Below are positions 22,230-27,751 of a stretch of DNA of 27,751 nucleotides, one piece after another. The position numbers and the translations under genes were made by a program. The stretch comes from RGIG4608 sp045631445. Its GTDB lineage: Bacteria; Bacillota; Clostridia; Oscillospirales; CAG-272. Positions within the stretch are counted from its first letter, which is position 1; each line of letters opens with the position of its first letter. The notes beneath the pieces were generated by a model that worked only from the letters and a program-made list of their open reading frames with translations, was not told the DNA's origin and did no database searches. The stretch is from positions 1 to 27,751 of the forward strand of contig JAZQUS010000073.1 in assembly GCA_045631445.1 (NCBI GenBank), given 5' to 3'.

Positions 22230-22306
22230 GGGCCATTAGCTCAGTTGGTTAGAGCTACCGGCTCATAACCGGTCGGTCTTAGGTTCGAGTCCTAAATGGC
22301 CCACCA
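22230..22306 (+). tRNA. tRNA with anticodon CAT (elongator Met or Ile2)
   Basis: Full cloverleaf with acceptor GGGCCAT/ATGGCCC, D-arm AGCTCAGTTGGTTAGAGCT, anticodon arm ACCGG-CTCATAA-CCGGT, T-arm TTAGG-TTCGAGT-CCTAA, discriminator A and encoded CCA. The C1-A72 mismatch and three G-C anticodon pairs of the initiator are absent, so it is not initiator tRNA. Pairs C4-G69 and C5-G68, together with TTAGCTCAGTTGGTTAGAGC and GGCTCATAACC, look more like the lysidine-modified tRNA-Ile2 that reads ATA than like elongator Met. Confidence 0.93.
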
Positions 22307-22307
22307 G

Positions 22308-22340
22308 AAAAAAGCACTTGCATTTTGCAGGTGCTTTTTT
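22308..22340 (+). terminator. Terminator of the CAT tRNA
   Basis: AAAAAAGCACTTGCA pairs with TGCAGGTGCTTTTTT (one G-U), followed by CATTTTTTG. Confidence 0.93.
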
Positions 22341-22366
22341 CATTTTTTGTAGCATAAATATTTAGT

Positions 22367-22884
22367 AAATTGGAATTTATCGGGAGAAGATAGTTAAGAA
22401 AAGATTTAGGGGGATTTTGAAAAATCCCCCTATAACCCCAAAACTTTTAAATCGTTGTGTTGAATTAAGACCGCGTAAATCGTGATGTTTGATTTTGATC
22501 AAAAATCACATAACGATTTTCTCGGTGTTGGCAGGCACCTCGAAAATCTGTGATTTGCTAATGAGTGCGTAGCCGCGTGGATATCAAAATAGCATTGTAT
22601 AAAAAATATCAAACATATCGACGCGGGTGCACGGAGTGCCCCCCTACGAAGATTGTGTGTAGCCATTTTGCTATCAATATGGCTATGTACAGAGTAGCAA
22701 AGCGTGGTTTTTTCGTTTGTTTGCAAACGGAAAAACATTTGCGCCAAGCGCGTCAGAAGTGTAGGCGCACGATTTGCGCGGAATTTATTTATACCAACAC
22801 GATTGAAAGTTTTTTGCGAGCTTTTTTCAAAAAAGCGAAAATCTTTACTTAACTAACTCCCCGATAAATCAAAATTTGAATTTT
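22367..22884. repeat. Long TIR repeat, copy 3 (most complete)
   Basis: This 518-bp non-coding element has clear terminal inverted repeats of about 40 bp: the left AAATTGGAATTTATCGGGAG...AGTTAAGAAAAGATTT and, on the other strand, the right AAATTTTGATTTATCGGGGAG...AGTTAAGTAAAGATTT. It matches 2426-2850 in order and orientation, but has about 100 extra bases around 22565-22670, including a GCGTAGCCGCG...CGACGCGGGTG block and the TAGCCATTTT/ATGGCTA palindrome. Internal hairpins include AGGGGGATTTT/AAATCCCCCT. It occupies the whole gap between the tRNA terminator and the protease gene, and open frames across it are not credible. Confidence 0.88.
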
Positions 22885-22901
22885 AGTTATATAAGGTATA
22901 T

Positions 22902-23516
22902 ATGAAAAAAATAAAGATTTCTCCGCTGTGCTTAATTTGGCTCGTATTTTTAGTTCAATTTCAGGGTGAGTTTTTTCTACCCTTGCTTTGCGCTATATTT
23001 TTGCATGAGATGGGTCATATTCTTGTTGCACGAGCGCTCAAAATTAAAATAAAAGGTTTTCGATTTTCAATGCTTGGTGCACGAATAGAAACTGAACAAG
23101 AACCTTCCTACCTCAATGAATTTTTACTTGCAGCGGGTGGTCCGTGTTTGGGTTTTTTAGGTTTTGTCCTTGCATATACGTTTAGCAAGCAATACGCAAG
23201 TGTGCCATTTGTTGCACGATTTCTACTGCCATTTGCCGTAATTTCTCTATCACTTACTATTTTTAATCTAATCCCCCTCTCCACACTCGACGGCGGACGA
23301 ATGCTTTTTTGTTTCGCTTGTAAATATTTTTCTCTCGATTTTGCGATAAAAATTCTCTCTATAACATCATTTTTCACTCTATTCATATTTTGGATTTTTA
23401 CTGTATATTTAGTAATAAAAATTTCTGCAGGAGTACCAATGCTCGTTTTTTGCGCTATTTTCTTCACAAAATGCTTCATTTTTAACACAAAAAGTGGAGA
23501 ATTAACGAGTTTTTAA
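22902..23516 (+). CDS. M50 site-2 metalloprotease, SpoIVFB-like
   Basis: The 204-residue polytopic membrane protease has the zinc motif HEMGH (H35-E36-H39) inside a hydrophobic segment and the third ligand in NLIPLSTLDGGRM (D130). The alternating helices and position of both motifs match SpoIVFB, which processes pro-sigma-K in the mother cell. It is shorter than Bacillus SpoIVFB (about 290) because the cytoplasmic CBS domain is missing. No SpoIVFA partner is next to it. AAGG-TATAT-ATG gives the start. No clear promoter is seen, and the long repeat ends 17 bp upstream. Role in sporulation is inferred; another regulated intramembrane substrate is possible. Confidence 0.85.
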   Translation: MKKIKISPLCLIWLVFLVQFQGEFFLPLLCAIFLHEMGHILVARALKIKIKGFRFSMLGARIETEQEPSYLNEFLLAAGGPCLGFLGFVLAYTFSKQYASVPFVARFLLPFAVISLSLTIFNLIPLSTLDGGRMLFCFACKYFSLDFAIKILSITSFFTLFIFWIFTVYLVIKISAGVPMLVFCAIFFTKCFIFNTKSGELTSF

Positions 23517-23628
23517 GAGATTTTATGAGGTTTTTATTGTTTTTTTTGATTTTTTTCAAGTTGCTTACGGATAATCCAAAATTTTCTTGATTTTTGCCGA
23601 TTTTTTTCGACTTTTTTTCTTAAACCTA

Positions 23629-23657
23629 TTGCAATTTTTCTTTATATCTGCTACAAT
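23629..23657 (+). promoter_or_regulatory. Sigma-A promoter of the pot operon
   Basis: TTGCAA (23629-23634), 17 bp, TACAAT (23652-23657). The leader of about 75 nt contains a small AGTGA/TCACT hairpin (about 23676-23695). Confidence 0.8.
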
Positions 23658-23737
23658 ATGTGCTATGATGGATAAGAGTGAGCATTTTGTTCACTTGCCA
23701 TTCCCTAAATATTTTTAAAACAGGAGTATTATGCGGA

Positions 23738-24904
23738 ATGAAAGAAAATAATAACAACATTATAAAGCCCAAGGTAACTTACACGGACACCAAGGTCGTT
23801 GACCTTAAGCATATATGTAAGCAATACGACGGAGAAACTGTGTTAAACGACATAAATCTCTATATCAGAGATAAGGAATTCGTTACGCTTCTCGGTCCTT
23901 CAGGTTGCGGAAAAACAACAACCTTGCGTATTATTGGCGGCTTTGAAACTCCCGATGAGGGCAAAGTGCTTTTCGAGGGAAAGGAGATTAATGATCTTCC
24001 TCCTAACAAAAGACATATTAATACAGTTTTTCAAAAATATGCCCTTTTCCCACATCTTAACGTTTACGAAAACATAGCATTCCCTTTAAGATTAAAGAAA
24101 AAGGATGAAAATGAAATCAAAGAAAAGGTAACCGAAATGCTTAAAATGGTTGCTCTTTCAGGATTCGAAAACAAGAGTGTAAGCACTCTTTCCGGTGGTC
24201 AGCAGCAGCGAGTTGCAATAGCGCGCGCACTTATCTCACACCCCCGTGTTCTCCTTCTTGATGAACCACTTGGTGCACTCGACTTAAAGCTTCGCAAGGA
24301 TATGCAAGTTGAACTTAAAAATATCCAGCAGAGCATTGGTATCACCTTTATTTATGTTACTCATGACCAAGAGGAAGCTCTTTCGATGTCCGACACAATA
24401 GTTGTTATGGCAGACGGTGAAATTCAACAGATTGGTACGCCAACAGATATTTACAACGAACCCAAAAATGCTTTCGTTGCGGATTTCATTGGTGAATCCA
24501 ATATTATTGACGGCGTAATGCTCTCTGACTATAGCGTTCGTTTTGCAGGCCACACATTCAACTGTCTTGACAAGGGCTTTGACAAAAATGAGCAGGTTGA
24601 CGTCGTTGTTCGTCCCGAGGACGTTGACGTCGTTGAACCCGAAAAGGGTATGCTTACAGGTCAGGTTTCTGCCGTAACATTCAAGGGCGTTCACTATGAA
24701 ATCATCGTCGACATCAAGGGCTTTAAGTGGATGATTCAGTCTACTGACTACGTATCCCCTGAGCAGTTCATCGGTCTTTATATTGAACCCGATGCAATTC
24801 ATATCATGAAAAAATCCAAATATTCAGGTATGTTCGGTGACTATTCGTCCTTCTCTGACGAGCTTGATATGCTTTCAGACGTTGAAAGCGCCGAAGAATT
24901 TTAA
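23738..24904 (+). CDS. potA: Spermidine/putrescine ABC transporter ATP-binding protein
   Basis: The 388-residue ATPase energises polyamine import with PotB and PotC from the cytoplasmic side. It has Walker A GPSGCGKT (53-60), Q-loop Q99 in VFQKYALFPHLNV, signature LSGGQ (151-155), Walker B LLLDEP (D175/E176) and switch H209 (VTHDQEEA). The C-terminal ~130 residues are the TOBE/regulatory domain (VRPEDVDVVEP). ATG 23738 is the first in-frame ATG; AGGAG is 11 bases away and closer to an out-of-frame ATG at 23731 that opens a 6-codon frame ending at 23751. First gene of potABCD. Confidence 0.95.
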   Translation: MKENNNNIIKPKVTYTDTKVVDLKHICKQYDGETVLNDINLYIRDKEFVTLLGPSGCGKTTTLRIIGGFETPDEGKVLFEGKEINDLPPNKRHINTVFQKYALFPHLNVYENIAFPLRLKKKDENEIKEKVTEMLKMVALSGFENKSVSTLSGGQQQRVAIARALISHPRVLLLDEPLGALDLKLRKDMQVELKNIQQSIGITFIYVTHDQEEALSMSDTIVVMADGEIQQIGTPTDIYNEPKNAFVADFIGESNIIDGVMLSDYSVRFAGHTFNCLDKGFDKNEQVDVVVRPEDVDVVEPEKGMLTGQVSAVTFKGVHYEIIVDIKGFKWMIQSTDYVSPEQFIGLYIEPDAIHIMKKSKYSGMFGDYSSFSDELDMLSDVESAEEF

Positions 24905-24980
24905 TTGAGTTTTATTAATTAACTCACTACTGCAATTCCGAAACAAAGGAAATCTCTTTTTGAGATTATGGTCATAAATA

Positions 24981-25793
24981 ATGAAAAATAAAAAGTCATT
25001 TATGGGCTCTATTGCGGCAGCACCCCATATATTTTGGGCAATCCTATTCATAGTCCTTCCGTTATTGATTGTAATCGCGTATGCATTCACAAATCCCGAG
25101 GGTGCATTCACTCTTGAGAATGTAACCTCGCTTCGTGATTATGTTTCAATTTTCGGTCTTTCAATAGAGCTTTCAGTTATAGCAACGTTTATCTGCCTTT
25201 TGATTGGATATCCGCTTGCATACATAATAGCAAGAAGCAATCCTAAGCATCAGAAGTTCTACATTATGCTTCTTATGCTCCCAATGTGGACAAACCTGCT
25301 CATCAGAACGTATTCATTAATGGCAATTCTTGATGACGGTGGATTTATAAATACGCTTTTTGGAACTAATTTCCACATCGTTGGAACAAAGGGAGCAGTT
25401 ATATTCGGTATGGTATATGACTTCCTTCCATATATGGTGCTTCCCATTTACACTTGCGTTTCCAAAATAGACAAGCATATGTGGGAGGCGGCGAGTGATC
25501 TCGGATGTAACACAATGCAGGTTATAACCAAGGTTATCTTCCCTCTTTCCATGTCGGGCGTGATTTCCGGTGTCACTATGGTTCTGGTTCCTTCAATCAG
25601 TACATTCTATATCTCCCAGAAGCTTGGCGGCGGAACGTTTGAGCTTATCGGAGATACTATTGAAAGACAGTTCGTTACCGGCGCTTACAACGTAGGCGGC
25701 GCTATATCGCTGGTTATGATGATACTTATTCTCATTTCCATAAGTGTTATGAATAAATTCGGCGAGGATGACCAAGGAGGTATAATCGTATGA
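24981..25793 (+). CDS. potB: Spermidine/putrescine ABC transporter permease PotB
   Basis: A 270-residue inner-membrane permease with about six hydrophobic helices. The EAA loop that contacts PotA is EAASDLGCNTMQVITKVIFPLSMSGVISG (~160-188). ATG 24981 follows a 76-bp gap that contains two small hairpins (TGAGTT/AACTCA and AATCTC/GAGATT). No Shine-Dalgarno is obvious and an in-frame stop lies at 24975. As before potA, an out-of-frame ATG (24968) with a 7-codon frame overlaps the start. The gene end overlaps potC by 4 bp (ATGA). Confidence 0.94.
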   Translation: MKNKKSFMGSIAAAPHIFWAILFIVLPLLIVIAYAFTNPEGAFTLENVTSLRDYVSIFGLSIELSVIATFICLLIGYPLAYIIARSNPKHQKFYIMLLMLPMWTNLLIRTYSLMAILDDGGFINTLFGTNFHIVGTKGAVIFGMVYDFLPYMVLPIYTCVSKIDKHMWEAASDLGCNTMQVITKVIFPLSMSGVISGVTMVLVPSISTFYISQKLGGGTFELIGDTIERQFVTGAYNVGGAISLVMMILILISISVMNKFGEDDQGGIIV

Positions 25794-26617
25794 AAAAATA
25801 TGCTTCCAGAATTTATCTTTGTATCGTGTTCGGTATTCTCTATATACCGATTCTCACGCTCATACTCTTTTCATTCAATAGCACCGAAAGCACGGCTAAT
25901 TTCACCGGATTTAGCTTCCAATGGTATATAAAGCTCTTCTCTGACGAGACTGCGTTTCTTGCCCTCAGAAATACGCTTATACTTGCGGTTTCTTCATCCT
26001 TGCTTTCAACAGTTATCGGAACTGCTGCTGCAGAGGGTATTTACAGAATGAAGTCAAAATGGCTCAAGGGTGCCGTTAATTCGGTTACCAATATTCCCAT
26101 GATGAATCCCGATATAGTTACCGGCGTTTCATTTATGCTCTTCTTTGCTGCAGTAGTGGCTATTCTCAAGATTGAAGATTACGATTCTATCGGCTTTGGC
26201 GCGATGCTTATTGCCCATACCACCTTCTGTCTTCCCTACGTTATTCTTTCGGTATTACCTAGAATTAACGAGCTTGGCGAATCTCTGACAGAAGCAGCTC
26301 TCGACCTTGGTTGTACACCTGCCGAGGCGTTCTTCAAGGTGAAACTGCCTAATATTATGCCCGGAGTTATTTCAGGACTTGTAATGGCATTCACTCTTTC
26401 TCTTGACGACTTTGTTATTTCATACTTTGTAAGCCCGTCTAATTTCCAGACTCTTCCCCTACTCATTTACTCTATGACAAAGAAAACCGTAAAGCCCGAT
26501 ATGTACGCGCTCTCCACAATTATTATCGTTACGGTATTCACTCTTTTGATCATATCTAACGTAAAGGGAGCGAAGAGCACTTCCAAGGGCAAAAAGAAAG
26601 GAGGAGCAACAAAATGA
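25790..26617 (+). CDS. potC: Spermidine/putrescine ABC transporter permease PotC
   Basis: A 275-residue inner-membrane permease, partner of PotB. The EAA motif is EAALDLGCTPAEAFFKVKLPNIMPGVISG (~167-195), followed by FTLSLDDFVISYF, characteristic of PotC. The ATG overlaps the potB stop, with AAGGAGG 9 nt upstream. The basic tail STSKGKKKGGATK overlaps the potD ribosome site. Confidence 0.95.
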   Translation: MKKYASRIYLCIVFGILYIPILTLILFSFNSTESTANFTGFSFQWYIKLFSDETAFLALRNTLILAVSSSLLSTVIGTAAAEGIYRMKSKWLKGAVNSVTNIPMMNPDIVTGVSFMLFFAAVVAILKIEDYDSIGFGAMLIAHTTFCLPYVILSVLPRINELGESLTEAALDLGCTPAEAFFKVKLPNIMPGVISGLVMAFTLSLDDFVISYFVSPSNFQTLPLLIYSMTKKTVKPDMYALSTIIIVTVFTLLIISNVKGAKSTSKGKKKGGATK

Positions 26618-27747
26618 AATTTGCAAAAATAATTTCACTTTTATTAGTTCTTTCCTTCCTGCTTAATTTTGCATCTTGCGATAACGGCGAAGAGACACCT
26701 CATAAAAAGTACCCCACAAAAACCTTGAACGTTTATAACTGGGGCGAATATATTTCCGACGAGGACGACGAGGAATGCGGACTTTACGACGTTAATGCAG
26801 GATTCGAAGATTATTTTAATCAAGAGCTTGCGGACAAGTACGGATTCTATATCAAGGTAAACTACTCTACCCATGCTACCAACGAGGATATGTACGCGAA
26901 GATCACTAATAGCGCGGTAGCATACGATATTGTAATTCCCTCTGATTATATGATCCAGAAAATGATCGCAAACGATCTCTTATCTCCCCTTGATTTCGCT
27001 AAGTTGACCAATTATGGCAATATTTCAGATGATTTCAAGAATATGCCCTACGATCCCGAGAACAAATATTCTGTTCCTTACACTTACGGTATGCTTGGAA
27101 TCATATACAATTCCGAATTTGTAGACGAGGCTGATCTTGCTGATGAAAGCTGGGGTCTTCTTTGGAATGAGAAATATTCAGGTAAGATCCTTCAGTTCAA
27201 TAACCCCCGAGATGCTTTCGGCACAGCGATGTATTGGAAGAACCTTGATATAAATTCAAGTGATCCCGAGGTTTGGAATTATGCCCTCGAGCTTCTCAAG
27301 GCTCAGAAGCCACTTCTCCAAGGATACGTAAACGATGAGATCTTCAATAAAATGAAGGGAGCATCCGCTTACATCGCTCCCTACTTTGCAGGCGACTTCC
27401 TTACAATGGCTGCGGAAAACGAAGATTTGGATTTTTACTATCCTACCGAAGGAACCAACTATTTCGTTGACGCGATGTGCATCCCAAAAACCTCCAAGAA
27501 TCCCGAGGTTGCTCACGAGTATATCAATTATATGATTTCTCTTAAAGCTGCCAGATCTAACGCGCTTTATATCGGATATGCTTCTCCCAATACCGCCGTA
27601 ACAAGCGATCCTACTTACCGAGAGTTACTTTCATATAACTACGACACTGATAGAATCAGCGCGTGGGATATTCTTTACGGTAAAACTAAGGACGAAGCTA
27701 ACGCGAATTATTCTTATAGCCCCGCTTACGAGGAAGTCGGATCGTAG
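26614..27747 (+). CDS. potD: Spermidine/putrescine-binding lipoprotein PotD
   Basis: The 377-residue solute-binding lipoprotein captures polyamines outside the membrane. The signal peptide LLLVLSFLLNFASC places the lipid-bearing cysteine at residue 22. The PotD landmarks are LNVYNWGEYI, YDIVIPSDYMIQKM, SVPYTYGMLGIIYN, NPRDAFGTAM and YPTEGTNYFVDAMCIPKTSKNP. The start is ATG 26614 behind AAAGGAGGAGC, overlapping the potC stop by 4 bp. The C-terminus (AWDILYGKTKDEANANYSYS) lacks the usual LFLEFK-like ending but a stop is present four bases before the window ends, so I take it as complete. Confidence 0.95.
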   Translation: MKFAKIISLLLVLSFLLNFASCDNGEETPHKKYPTKTLNVYNWGEYISDEDDEECGLYDVNAGFEDYFNQELADKYGFYIKVNYSTHATNEDMYAKITNSAVAYDIVIPSDYMIQKMIANDLLSPLDFAKLTNYGNISDDFKNMPYDPENKYSVPYTYGMLGIIYNSEFVDEADLADESWGLLWNEKYSGKILQFNNPRDAFGTAMYWKNLDINSSDPEVWNYALELLKAQKPLLQGYVNDEIFNKMKGASAYIAPYFAGDFLTMAAENEDLDFYYPTEGTNYFVDAMCIPKTSKNPEVAHEYINYMISLKAARSNALYIGYASPNTAVTSDPTYRELLSYNYDTDRISAWDILYGKTKDEANANYSYSPAYEEVGS

Positions 27748-27751
27748 CCAT

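Noticed and set aside
22499..22852. Open frames of 82 and 95 aa in the repeat at 22367-22884
   Set aside because: Not conserved in the other repeat copies; composition is palindromic and no ribosome site is present.

Overview
The window looks like a chromosomal segment of a low-GC, Gram-positive anaerobe of the class Clostridia, probably an uncultured gut or rumen lineage. The evidence is AT-rich intergenic DNA, strong AGGAGG ribosome sites, near-consensus sigma-A promoters, a MecA adaptor, a TagO-type enzyme, a SpoIVFB-like protease, and many hairpin-rich intergenic repeats of the kind common in gut Firmicutes. No phage, plasmid or CRISPR region is visible.

Layout. 1-2900: the 3' end of tyrS, a hypothetical membrane protein behind a promoter and a strikingly structured leader, a nested repeat, and a small two-helix membrane protein. 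2900-7530: a class Ic aspartate aminotransferase, an IS481-family element that splits an inverted copy of a long repeat, and asnS. 7650-11320: a NUDIX-DUF559 fusion flanked by two direct copies of another repeat, then an XPD/DinG-like iron-sulfur helicase. 11480-15950: mecA-like gene, tRNA-Thr(GGT), pgeF with a ThyX-like gene, then trpS and tagO. 15990-20320: a secreted C39-like cysteine protease with zinc-ribbon-like repeats (frameshifted after its signal peptide), its lipoprotein partner gene, a SGNH hydrolase and a YuiD/PAP2-like protein. 20450-23520: a VWA lipoprotein, a CAT-anticodon tRNA, another long repeat and a short SpoIVFB-like protease. 23630-27747: a potABCD spermidine/putrescine uptake operon.

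How the genes relate. Most are housekeeping: three aminoacyl-tRNA synthetases, two tRNAs, amino-acid metabolism and polyamine import. The cell-envelope group (TagO, SGNH hydrolase, PAP2-like protein, VWA lipoprotein, protease with lipoprotein) is scattered over several operons. The unusual content lies between genes: at least three families of palindromic repeats, one with about 40-bp terminal inverted repeats and copies at 1706, 2426 and 22367 plus an IS-split inverted internal copy, and a candidate cis-regulatory RNA at 1405-1640. All function names come from recognising motifs by eye; no searches were run.
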